7,144 nucleotides of DNA from Solirubrobacteraceae bacterium (GCA_025455895.1 JALOLQ010000072.1:1-7144); one strand, 5' to 3'. Counted from the first letter of the stretch, positions 1 to 6,055 are shown. Program-made: numbers and translations. Notes: generated by a model from the letters alone, not told the origin.

Positions 1-2
1 CG

Positions 3-101
3 CACGCGGAAGGGGTCCTGCGCAGCTACGGGGTCCCCGCGGCCGAGGCGGCCGAGATCGCGCGGCGTCCGCTGCCGCCGATCGGGCCGCCGGCGCCCTG
101 A
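3..101 (+). CDS. C-terminal tail of an unidentified protein (5' end outside window)
   Basis: An open frame enters from the left edge and stops at a TGA at 99-101. The 32 visible residues begin HAEGVLRSYGVPAAEAAEIA and end in a proline-rich tail (LPPIGPPAP). Nearly every codon ends in G or C, matching the neighbouring genes, which supports real coding. The visible part shows a short amphipathic helix followed by a Pro-rich end, and I recognise no family. It lies 21 nt upstream of murB, in the same reading frame, and may be co-transcribed with it. An alternative is that another frame is the real one, as frame 1 is also open here, but codon composition favours this frame. Confidence 0.5.
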   Translation, partial: HAEGVLRSYGVPAAEAAEIARRPLPPIGPPAP

Positions 102-122
102 GCGGCGCGGCCCCGACTACCC

Positions 123-1214
123 TTGCTCGCCGTGCCCGAACCGCGCACCGGCGTGCCGCTCGCGCCCCTGACCACGCTGCGCCTCGGCGGGCCGGCGACG
201 CGGCTGGACGAGGTCACCGACGAGGCGGCGCTCGTCGCGTGCGTCGGCGAGGCGGACGCCGCGGGGGAGGACGTCCTCCTGCTGGCGGGCGGCTCGAACG
301 TCGTCATCGCCGACGCCGGGTTCCCCGGCCGCGTCGTGCACGTGCGCACGTCCGGCGTGACGTTCGAGCAGCGTGCGGGGGACGTCGTGCGCCTCACCGT
401 GCAGGCGGGCGAGCCGTGGGACGCGCTCGTCGCACAGGCGGTCGCGGACGGCCTGGCCGGGATCGAGTGCCTGGCCGGCATCCCCGGCTCGGCCGGCGCG
501 ACGCCGATCCAGAACGTCGGCGCCTACGGCCAGGAGGTCGCCGCGACGATCGCCGCGGTGCGCGTGCTCGACCGGGAGACCGGGACGATCGAGGACCTGC
601 CGCCCGAGCGCTGCGGCTTCCGCTACCGCACGAGCGTCTTCAAGGGCTCGGCCCGCCACGTCGTCCTCGCGGTCGCCTTCGACCTCGAGCGCTCGGCGGC
701 CGCGTGCCCGCTGCGCTACCCGGAACTGGCGCGCGCGCTCGGCGCCGTTCCCGGCGACCGCCCGCCGCTCGCCGAGGTGCGCGAGGCGGTGCTCGGCCTG
801 CGGCGGGCCAAGGGCATGGTCGTCGACCCGGAGGACCACGACACCTGGAGCGCAGGCTCGTTCTTCACGAATCCGGTGCTCACGCCGGACCAGCACGAGC
901 GGTTCCTGGACCGCGTGCGCGAGCGCCTCGGGCCCGAGGCGTCTCCGCCCGGCTTCCCGGAGGATGCGGGCGTCAAGCTCTCGGCGGCCTGGCTCATCGA
1001 GCACGCCGGCTTCCGCCGCGGCCGGCGCTGGGGCGCCGTCGGCCTCTCGGACAAGCACGCGCTCGCGCTCACCAACCGCGGCGGGGCGACGACGGCCGAG
1101 CTGCTCGGCGCCGCCCGCGAGATCGCGGGCGGGGTGGCGGCGGCGTTCGGCGTCGCGCTGCGCCCCGAGCCGGTGCTCGTCGGGGCCTCGTGGGACGCCC
1201 CGCGCTCTGTGTGA
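123..1214 (+). CDS. murB: UDP-N-acetylenolpyruvoylglucosamine reductase MurB (type I)
   Basis: MurB uses NADPH and bound FAD to reduce UDP-GlcNAc-enolpyruvate to UDP-N-acetylmuramate, the second committed step of cytoplasmic peptidoglycan precursor synthesis. The 363 residues are close to the 342 of E. coli MurB. The FAD-binding N-terminal half shows LRLGGPATR (19-27), LLAGGSNVVIAD (53-64) and GIPGSAGATPIQNVGAYGQE (119-138). The C-terminal half has the catalytic pattern: Arg169 in CGFRYRTS, Ser246 in SAGSFFTNP as the proton donor, and Glu349 in RPEPVLVG. The loop with LRYPEL (197-202) matches the Tyr-bearing insertion of type I enzymes. The start is uncertain: TTG at 123 is the first possible codon after the upstream stop, GTG at 132 removes three residues, and neither has a clear ribosome binding site, so coupling to the upstream gene is possible. 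The gene is not next to other cell-wall genes in this window. Confidence 0.95.
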   Translation: MLAVPEPRTGVPLAPLTTLRLGGPATRLDEVTDEAALVACVGEADAAGEDVLLLAGGSNVVIADAGFPGRVVHVRTSGVTFEQRAGDVVRLTVQAGEPWDALVAQAVADGLAGIECLAGIPGSAGATPIQNVGAYGQEVAATIAAVRVLDRETGTIEDLPPERCGFRYRTSVFKGSARHVVLAVAFDLERSAAACPLRYPELARALGAVPGDRPPLAEVREAVLGLRRAKGMVVDPEDHDTWSAGSFFTNPVLTPDQHERFLDRVRERLGPEASPPGFPEDAGVKLSAAWLIEHAGFRRGRRWGAVGLSDKHALALTNRGGATTAELLGAAREIAGGVAAAFGVALRPEPVLVGASWDAPRSV

Positions 1215-1265
1215 TCCGTCCGCAGCCCTGGACACGGGCCGCCCGGGCGGGGAGGATGCCGCGCC

Positions 1266-1817
1266 ATGGGATTCATGAAGGGGCTCCGTGATCTCAAGGA
1301 CCTCAACGACATGGCCCGCCAGCAGCCGCGGCCGTCGATGAGCGAGGGGATCAGCCAGGCCAAGGCGGCGATGGAGGGCGTCCAGCAGATGCAGCAGCTG
1401 AACGCCACGGGCGTCGCGGGCACCGCGAAGCTGCTGAGCATCGCCGACACCGGCGCGACCCTCAACCAGCACCCGGTCTGCGAGCTGCAGCTCGAGGTCA
1501 CCGTGCCGGGCCACGCGCCCTACACCACGGCGGTCCGCCAGCCGGTCCCGCGGATGCAGGCGCCGATGCTCCAGCCCGGCGCGACGATGGCGGTGAAGGT
1601 CGACCCCGAGGATCCCACCGCGGTCGTCATGGACTGGGGCGCGCAGGGCGCCTACGCGGCCTCGATGGCCCAGTCGGGCGCGGCCTCGGCCGCGGCGGCG
1701 CAGATCCCGCAGGACCCGGCCTCGCGCCTCGAGCGGCTCGCGGCGCTGAAGGAGAAGGGCCTGCTGACCGACGCCGAGTTCGAGGCCCAGAAGGCCAAGA
1801 TCCTCGGCGAGCTCTGA
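1266..1817 (+). CDS. SHOCT-domain protein, soluble, function unknown
   Basis: A 183-residue protein with no signal peptide or membrane segment. The N-terminus (1-47) is a charged, Met/Gln-rich helix opening MGFMKGLRDLKDLNDMA. Residues about 50-123 form a predicted beta-rich domain (ELQLEVTVPGHAPY at 73-86, then QPGATMAVKVDPEDP at 103-117). An Ala/Ser-rich linker follows. The last 30 residues (154-183) are a SHOCT domain: RLERLAALKEKGLLTDAEFE, then a Lys-rich helix ending KILGEL. SHOCT is a short C-terminal helical hairpin often attached to membrane or envelope proteins, and its role is not well defined. A strong ribosome binding site (GGGGAGGA, about 1249-1256) sits about 10 nt before the ATG. 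The gene heads a compact run to 4070, and its first two domains recur in the next gene. Function is unknown. Confidence 0.85.
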   Translation: MGFMKGLRDLKDLNDMARQQPRPSMSEGISQAKAAMEGVQQMQQLNATGVAGTAKLLSIADTGATLNQHPVCELQLEVTVPGHAPYTTAVRQPVPRMQAPMLQPGATMAVKVDPEDPTAVVMDWGAQGAYAASMAQSGAASAAAAQIPQDPASRLERLAALKEKGLLTDAEFEAQKAKILGEL

Positions 1818-1851
1818 CCCACCACACACGCCACACGAGAGGGGAATCGCG

Positions 1852-2268
1852 ATGGGCCTGTTCAAGGGCATGAAGGACTCGATGGACCAGGCGCGCCAGA
1901 TGCAGGAGCAGGCGGCGGCGCAGATGGCGGCCGCCGGCGGCATGGGCGCGATGGGCGCGGGCGGCGACATGGCCGCCGACGCGGCGGCGATCAACGCGAG
2001 CGGGGCCGAGATGCGGCGTCTGTGGGCCGAGGGCCTCGACGGCACCGGGGTGATCAAGGACGCGCGCGACACGGGCGAGCGGCTGGCGGGCAACGTCGTG
2101 CTCGACCTCGACCTCGTCGTCACCGTCGCCGGCGGCGAGCCCTACCAGGTCACCCACCGGATGACGATCGCGGGCACGGACACGTCCGGCTACCAACCCG
2201 GCTCGGAGTACGCGCTGAAGATCGACCCGGAGAACCGCGACAACGTGACGTTCGCGCCCGCGGCCTGA
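1852..2268 (+). CDS. Paralogue of the preceding gene without SHOCT, function unknown
   Basis: A 138-residue soluble protein that appears to be a diverged duplicate of the preceding gene. Both start MG-(F/L)-x-KG-(L/M)-(R/K)-D, and both carry a beta-rich domain with matching landmarks: DLVVTVAGGEPYQVTHRM (87-104) against LEVTVPGHAPYTTAVRQ, and YQPGSEYALKIDPEN (114-128) against LQPGATMAVKVDPED. It ends right after this domain, so it lacks the linker and SHOCT hairpin. The N-terminal helix is unusually rich in Met and Gln, with nine Met in the first 54 residues, and includes a Gly/Ala/Met stretch at 21-46. A GAGAGGGG ribosome binding site (1837-1844) sits 7 nt before the ATG. The 34-nt gap to the gene before and the 10-nt gap to the next argue for one transcript. 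I know no function. Confidence 0.8.
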   Translation: MGLFKGMKDSMDQARQMQEQAAAQMAAAGGMGAMGAGGDMAADAAAINASGAEMRRLWAEGLDGTGVIKDARDTGERLAGNVVLDLDLVVTVAGGEPYQVTHRMTIAGTDTSGYQPGSEYALKIDPENRDNVTFAPAA

Positions 2269-2278
2269 GGCACGGGAG

Positions 2279-2848
2279 GTGCGCGAGGGGCCGCTGCTCG
2301 CGGTCTGGGCGATCGTGACGCTGGCGCTCACCGCCGGCGTGCTCTGGCGCGCGGAGAGCCGCGCGGTCGACGACCCCGTCCAGAAGGCGGCGCGCGGCGA
2401 GGTCACCGGCCTCGGCGCGCTGTCGCTCGTGCGCGAGGAGCGGCTCGCCGCGGGCCTGCGCAAGGTCCGCGAGCGCTGGCCGGACGGGCGCATCGTCGGC
2501 CTGCGCGTGGAGCCGACCCGGGCCGACCTCAGCGTGCGCACGCCGGACTTCGTCGTCCACCAGGTGCGGATCGACGCCGGCCTGGGCCTCGACGAGTCCT
2601 CGACCTCCGAGGGCGTCGAGGAGGGCCTGGCGGAGGTGCCGGCCGGAGCCCCGGAGCGGATCCTGCGCGCCGTGAACCGCCGCACGGGCACGGCGCCGGA
2701 GGACGTCGACTACGTGAACCTCACCGGCGGGGCGGAGAACCCCGGGTGGTTCCTGAAGCTCGAGCGCGGCACGCGCCCGGACCGCCGGGACTACGTCGCC
2801 CGCCTCGACGGGACCGGCGTGCGCGGGAACTGGGAGCCGGCCCGGTGA
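2279..2848 (+). CDS. Single-pass membrane-anchored protein, function unknown
   Basis: A 189-residue protein with one hydrophobic segment near the N-terminus (PLLAVWAIVTLALTAGVLW, 5-23) after a short charged start, and no lipobox cysteine. This is probably an uncleaved anchor with the rest outside the membrane. The remainder is soluble and mixed alpha/beta: a basic helix (55-67), strands around 71-98 (IVGLRVEP, ADLSVRT, VVHQVRID), an acidic region at 105-118, a helix APERILRAVNRRTG (124-137), then strand-like YVNL and WFLKLERG. A helix followed by paired strands is loosely like PepSY-type modules, but I would not assign that. GTG at 2279 is the only reasonable start, because a stop lies upstream in frame at 2246-2248. 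The GGGAGG just before it is too close to be a normal ribosome binding site, so translation may be coupled to the gene before. The stop overlaps the next start. Confidence 0.75.
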   Translation: MREGPLLAVWAIVTLALTAGVLWRAESRAVDDPVQKAARGEVTGLGALSLVREERLAAGLRKVRERWPDGRIVGLRVEPTRADLSVRTPDFVVHQVRIDAGLGLDESSTSEGVEEGLAEVPAGAPERILRAVNRRTGTAPEDVDYVNLTGGAENPGWFLKLERGTRPDRRDYVARLDGTGVRGNWEPAR

Positions 2849-3606
2849 GCATCTCGGTGAGCCCCTCGGCGGCCGGCTCCGCGCCGGAGCGCTCCGGGCC
2901 GGGCGCGGGCGGCGCGCTGCTGATCCTCGCGGGCCTCGTGACCTGCACCGCGGCGGTCGCCGGCTTCTGCTGGGCGCTCTACAGCGTGATGCGGATCGGA
3001 ACCTGCGCGACCGGCGGGCCGTACGTCAGCGCGCGCCCGTGCCCGCCGGGCACGGGAACGAAGATCGTGCTGCTCGTCGGCTCGATCTTCGGCGGGCTGC
3101 TCGGGATCGCGCTCTACTCGGCGGGCTGGGCCCGCGCGGGGCGGGCCGGGCGCGCCGGGCTCGGGCTGGGGACCCTCATGTGGTCGTTCACGTTCCTCGG
3201 CGCGGCGGCGGCCTGCGGGCTCGCGGCGTTCGGCCCCGCGGCGGTCGACGACGGCGGCGGGGCGAAGATCGCGGCGATCACGCTGTTCGTCGTCTTCATC
3301 CCGATGGGCGTGATCCCGCTGATCGGGGGCCTGGCCCTCGGCGGGCGGCGCCGGCGGCGGCCGAAGCCCGACGCCGCGCCGCGGCTCGAGGGCATCCCCG
3401 GGGATCTCTCGCCCGCCGCGCCGACCGGGCCGGCCGCGTCCGCCCCGGGGCCGGCGCCGATCGTGCCGTTCACCCCGATGCCCGGGGTCCCGGCGCCCGC
3501 CGAGGACGATCCGGTGGAGCAGCTCGAGCGCCTCGCGAAGCTGCGCGACAGCGGCGCGATCACCGCCGCGGAGTTCGAGCGGCTCAAGCGCGAGATCCTC
3601 GGCTAG
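2845..3606 (+). CDS. Four-helix membrane protein with C-terminal SHOCT domain
   Basis: A 253-residue protein read from the GTG at 2845, which shares 4 nt (GTGA) with the stop of the upstream gene. The frame stays open back to an ATG at 2746, but that would add 33 Arg/Pro-rich residues buried in the upstream gene, so the overlapping GTG is preferred. Predicted membrane helices lie at about 22-48, 73-95, 106-130 and 142-166, followed by an Arg cluster (RRRRR, 168-172) that should face the cytoplasm. The loop between helices 1 and 2 has two cysteines (54 and 66) in CATGGPYVSARPC, which could form a disulfide outside the cell. A Pro/Ala-rich linker (173-220) leads to a SHOCT domain, EQLERLAKLRDSGAITAAEF and the basic helix after it (225-253), closely similar to that of the protein at 1266-1817. 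This suggests the two act together at the membrane. The function is unknown. Confidence 0.8.
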   Translation: MSISVSPSAAGSAPERSGPGAGGALLILAGLVTCTAAVAGFCWALYSVMRIGTCATGGPYVSARPCPPGTGTKIVLLVGSIFGGLLGIALYSAGWARAGRAGRAGLGLGTLMWSFTFLGAAAACGLAAFGPAAVDDGGGAKIAAITLFVVFIPMGVIPLIGGLALGGRRRRRPKPDAAPRLEGIPGDLSPAAPTGPAASAPGPAPIVPFTPMPGVPAPAEDDPVEQLERLAKLRDSGAITAAEFERLKREILG

Positions 3607-3608
3607 TC

Positions 3609-4070
3609 GTGCCGCGCACCGCTCCGTCGCGCTTCCCGGCCGTCGACGCGCGCGGCCTCGACGGCCGCGCGTACCGCCTGCCGGCAGACCTCCCGGGCGA
3701 GCGCTGCGTCGCGCTCGTCGCCTTCCGGCGCGAGCAGCAGGCCGACGTGGACACGTGGCTGCCCGGGCTGCTGGCGCTCGCGGCGGAGCGCCCCGGGCTC
3801 GCGGTCGTCGAGATCCCGGTGCTCGGGCGCCGGTGGACGCCGGCCCGCGCGCTGATCGACGGGGGCATGCGCGCCGGCATCGGGGATCCCGAGGCGTGCG
3901 CGCGGACGCTCACGGCCTACACGGACACCGGGCGGGTGCAGCGCGCGCTGGGCCTGCGCGGGGACGGCGAGATCGCCGTCGTGCTCGCGGGCCGGGACGG
4001 GCGGATCGCCTGGCAGCGCACCGGTCCGTGCCGCGAGGCCGCGCTGGCGAGCCTGGTGGAGGCGCTCTGA
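3609..4070 (+). CDS. Thioredoxin-fold-like protein lacking CxxC (ATP10/peroxiredoxin-like)
   Basis: Read from GTG at 3609, 2 nt after the previous stop, this gives 153 residues. The order of elements resembles a thioredoxin/peroxiredoxin fold: FPAVDARGLDGRAYRLPADL (9-28), the core strand CVALVAF (33-39), a helix with DTWLPGLLALAAERPG (48-63), the strand LAVVEIPVL (64-72), and a late strand pair EIAVVLAGRDGRIAWQRTGP (121-140). The last element resembles mitochondrial ATP10-like proteins, which have a thioredoxin-like fold. Where a redox enzyme would carry CxxC just after the first core strand, this protein has FRREQQADVDTW, so it is probably not a thiol oxidoreductase. Cysteines occur only at 33, 97 and 141. 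No signal peptide or membrane segment is visible. The open frame extends far upstream, but that part is antisense-like, Arg-rich shadow of the previous gene. The fold assignment is moderate and the ATP10 link tentative. Confidence 0.7.
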   Translation: MPRTAPSRFPAVDARGLDGRAYRLPADLPGERCVALVAFRREQQADVDTWLPGLLALAAERPGLAVVEIPVLGRRWTPARALIDGGMRAGIGDPEACARTLTAYTDTGRVQRALGLRGDGEIAVVLAGRDGRIAWQRTGPCREAALASLVEAL

Positions 4071-4071
4071 C

Positions 4072-4278
4072 TCAGGCGGGGTCGCCCGGCTCGCGCCGGA
4101 CCACCTGCGCCATCCCGACCTCCGCGCCCTCGCGCGTGTCGGTGAAGACGACGTAGACCGCCGGGCCGCCCCCGAACCAGCTGGCCTGGTCGGCCTCGCC
4201 GACGTAGATCGCCGGGCGCGGCTCGCCGCCGGCCTGCTCGACCCAGATCGGGTCGCCTTCGCTGAACGGTTCGGGCAT
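4072..4278 (-). CDS. Small hypothetical protein (68 aa), beta-rich
   Basis: A 68-residue minus-strand protein starting MPEPFSEGDPIWVEQAGGEP and ending RREPGDPA. It has alternating hydrophobic strands (PIWVEQ, PAIYVGEA, AVYVVFTD, EVGMAQVVRRE) and many Gly and acidic residues, which suggests a small SH3-like barrel, though I recognise no family. The ATG at 4278 is chosen because AGGA lies 8 nt upstream of it on this strand. An in-frame ATG at 4296 would add six residues but has no ribosome binding site. The frame stays open much further back, but that would run across the dabB promoter and into dabB. The gene is divergent from dabB and convergent with the gene at 3609-4070, with one base between the stop codons. 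I see no clear promoter for it within the intergenic region. Confidence 0.7.
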   Translation of the reverse strand: MPEPFSEGDPIWVEQAGGEPRPAIYVGEADQASWFGGGPAVYVVFTDTREGAEVGMAQVVRREPGDPA

Positions 4279-4336
4279 CGGCGCATCCTGACGCATCCGG
4301 CCCGAGCGTGGCGCGCAGAACGTCGGCCATGGAAAA

Positions 4337-4354
4337 CGCGTGTCTTGACACGCG
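4337..4354. promoter_or_regulatory. Perfect inverted repeat over the dabB -35 box (candidate operator)
   Basis: CGCGTGTC-TT-GACACGCG is a perfect 8-bp inverted repeat with a 2-bp centre. Its centre and right arm contain the whole TTGACA -35 box of the dabB promoter. A dimeric regulator bound here would block RNA polymerase, so a repressor site is the natural reading. The regulator is unknown and none is encoded in the window. It lies 58 bp from the divergent minus-strand start, so it could also affect that gene. A hairpin role in RNA is unlikely, because the site is upstream of the predicted transcription start. Confidence 0.6.
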
Positions 4355-4374
4355 ATTTGTATTTCGTCTATTCT
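4345..4374 (+). promoter_or_regulatory. Sigma-70-type promoter of dabBA, probably giving a leaderless mRNA
   Basis: TTGACA at 4345-4350 is a perfect -35. TATTCT at 4369-4374 fits the actinobacterial TANNNT -10 form, and the spacer is 18 nt. Transcription would start 7-8 nt after the -10, at 4381-4382, which is the dabB ATG itself. There is no ribosome binding site before that ATG apart from a GAAG three bases away, which is too close. Together these point to a leaderless transcript, a common arrangement in actinobacteria such as mycobacteria and Streptomyces. The surrounding 4331-4378 is the only AT-rich segment in the window. Confidence 0.75.
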
Positions 4375-4381
4375 GAAGCGC

Positions 4382-6055
4382 ATGAGTGCTTCCGGAGGCA
4401 TCATCCCCGCGGTCCTGGCCGTCACGGTCCTGGCCCCGACCGCCGCTGCGGCGCTCGCGTCGCTGCTGATCCGCGGCGGCGGCGAGCGCGGCGCGCAGGC
4501 CGCCGTGGCGGGCACCGCGCTCGGGACCCTGGCCGCCGCCGTCGTGCTCGTCGCCGTCGCCGCCGGCGACCCCGTGTTCCTCGGCTTCGGCGACGGCGCC
4601 GGGCTCGCCGCCGGCCGTCTCGCCGGGGTGCTGCTCGTCCTCGTCCTGCTCGTCGGCCTCGTCGTCCAGGTCTTCGCCACCCGCTACCTCCAGGGCGACC
4701 CGCGCTACGCGCGCTTCTTCGTCCTGACCGCCGTCGCCGTCAGCGCCACCGCGGCGATGGTGAGCGCCGGCACGATCGTCGTGCTCGCCGTCGCGTGGGT
4801 CCTGGCCGGCGCGGCGCTCGTCGGCCTGCTCGCCCACGAGCGCGGGCTGCCCGCGGCCCGCCGCGCGGCGCGGCGCGGCGCGGCGATCTTCACCATCGGC
4901 GACGGGGCGCTCGTGCTCGCCGCCGCGCTGATCGTGGCCGCGGTCGGGGACCTCAGCCTGCGCGACACCTCCGCGGCCGCGGCGGCGCTCGAGGGCCGCG
5001 AGGTCCTCGGCCTGAGCCTGCCGGCGCTCGTCGCCACGCTGATCGTCATCGCCGCGCTCGCCCGCTCGGCGCAGGTGCCGTTCGGGTCCTGGCTGCCGGG
5101 GACGGTGGCCGCCCCGACGCCGGTCTCGGCGCTGCTGCACGCCGGGATCGTCAACGCCGGCGGCATCCTGCTCGTGATGCTGGCGCCGATCCTCGTGCTC
5201 GCCCCCGGCGCGATCCTGGTGGCCTTCGCGGCCGGCGCGGTCACCGCCCTCTACGGGACGATCCTGATGCTCGCGCGCGCCGACGTGAAGGGCCAGCTCG
5301 CCCACTCGACGATGGGGCAGATGGGCTTCATGGTCGTGCAGGCGTCGCTCGGCGCGCTCTCGGCCGCGATCTTCCACCTCGTCGCCCACGGGATGTACAA
5401 GGCGACGCTCTTCCTCGGCTCCGGCTCGGTGATCCACGAGCGCCAGCGCCTGCGCCGCGCGCCGCGCGCCGCGCAGCGGGTCGGCGGGGCCGGCCGCGGG
5501 GCGCGCGACGCCGCCGTCGCCCTGAGCGTCACGTTCGCGCTGCTCGCCGGGTCGGTCGCCCTGATCGCCCCCGACCTCGCCGCCCAGCCCGGCGGCCTGA
5601 TCCTGCTCGCCTTCGCCTGGGCCACGGCCGCGCAGGCCGGCTTCTGGTGGCTGCGGCTGCGGCGGCCCGGGGACGCGGCCCGGGTCACCGCCGCGTTCGC
5701 GCTGCTCGGGCTGGCGATCGCCGCGTACGTCGGCCTGCTGAGCGCCTTCAAGACGTTCCTCGCGCCGGACCTGCCGGCGGCCGACCTCAGCGGCTGGGCG
5801 CCCGCCTGGCTGGCGATCCCGGTCCTGGCGGTCGCGGCGCTCGCGCTCGCGCTGAACTGGATCGCCGAGGCCTCGCCGGCCACGGCCGCGCGCCTGGGCG
5901 CGCGCGCCGCCGGAGCGCGCCGCGCGCTGTACGCCGCCACGCGGCGCGCCGGCGACGTGCCCGACACCGTCCGGGCGCTGCCGGGCCGGCTGCGCCCGGA
6001 CGGCGCCCACCCGACCGCCCGACCCCTCGACCCGACCCCGGCCAGGAGCCTGTGA
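4382..6055 (+). CDS. dabB: DabB: membrane subunit of the DAB inorganic-carbon transporter (NuoL-like)
   Basis: A 557-residue polytopic membrane protein of the proton-conducting NuoL/Mrp family. With DabA it forms an ion-gradient-driven CO2/bicarbonate uptake complex (DAB, also MpsAB) in the cytoplasmic membrane. It has about a dozen hydrophobic segments. Family landmarks are SAQVPFGSWLPGTVAAPTPV (229-248) followed by SALLHAGIVNAGG (249-261), RADVKGQLAHSTMGQMGFM (299-317) and FHLVAHGMYKATLFLGSG (331-348). The lysine that precedes SAQ in NuoL is Arg228 here. The helix that carries a catalytic glutamate in NuoL reads VVLAVAWVLAGAALVGLL (133-150) with no acid. The C-terminus after the last helix (about 475-495) is an Arg/Ala/Pro-rich cytoplasmic tail. 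DabB rather than complex I or Mrp is decided by the overlapping DUF2309 gene downstream and the absence of nuo or mrp genes. The ATG at 4382 coincides with the predicted transcription start. Its stop overlaps the dabA ATG by one base. Confidence 0.9.
   Translation: MSASGGIIPAVLAVTVLAPTAAAALASLLIRGGGERGAQAAVAGTALGTLAAAVVLVAVAAGDPVFLGFGDGAGLAAGRLAGVLLVLVLLVGLVVQVFATRYLQGDPRYARFFVLTAVAVSATAAMVSAGTIVVLAVAWVLAGAALVGLLAHERGLPAARRAARRGAAIFTIGDGALVLAAALIVAAVGDLSLRDTSAAAAALEGREVLGLSLPALVATLIVIAALARSAQVPFGSWLPGTVAAPTPVSALLHAGIVNAGGILLVMLAPILVLAPGAILVAFAAGAVTALYGTILMLARADVKGQLAHSTMGQMGFMVVQASLGALSAAIFHLVAHGMYKATLFLGSGSVIHERQRLRRAPRAAQRVGGAGRGARDAAVALSVTFALLAGSVALIAPDLAAQPGGLILLAFAWATAAQAGFWWLRLRRPGDAARVTAAFALLGLAIAAYVGLLSAFKTFLAPDLPAADLSGWAPAWLAIPVLAVAALALALNWIAEASPATAARLGARAAGARRALYAATRRAGDVPDTVRALPGRLRPDGAHPTARPLDPTPARSL

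Noticed and set aside
1239..1250. Palindrome CCGCCCGGGCGG before the first SHOCT gene
   Set aside because: With no loop, no T-run and pure GC content, it is plausible by chance in such sequence and not convincing as a terminator or operator.
117..2123. 668-codon minus-strand open frame opposite murB and the SHOCT genes
   Set aside because: It is an Arg/Ala/Gly/His-rich low-complexity translation crossing three well-supported genes. Long antisense frames are expected at this GC content.
2746..2844. 33-codon N-terminal extension of the four-helix SHOCT protein
   Set aside because: It lies inside the upstream gene and is Arg/Pro-rich; the GTGA overlap start at 2845 is more natural.
3039..3608. 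190-codon N-terminal extension of the thioredoxin-like protein
   Set aside because: It is an Arg/Ala-rich out-of-frame reading of the membrane SHOCT gene; the GTG right after that gene's stop is the sensible start.
4086..4099. Stem-loop CCGGC-TCGC-GCCGG near the convergent stops, as a terminator
   Set aside because: It has a five-base stem inside coding sequence and no T-run on either strand.
4279..4680. N-terminal extension of the small minus-strand gene
   Set aside because: It would run through the dabB promoter and into dabB, and the added sequence is low-complexity Thr/Ser/Ala/Arg.
3917..6010. 697-codon minus-strand open frame opposite dabB
   Set aside because: It is mostly an Arg/Gly/Glu/Asp-rich shadow of a membrane protein and spans the dabB promoter and the small minus gene in another frame.
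4382..6055. NuoL (complex I) or MrpA/D antiporter subunit
   Set aside because: No other complex I or Mrp genes are adjacent, and the overlapping DUF2309 gene identifies it as DabB.
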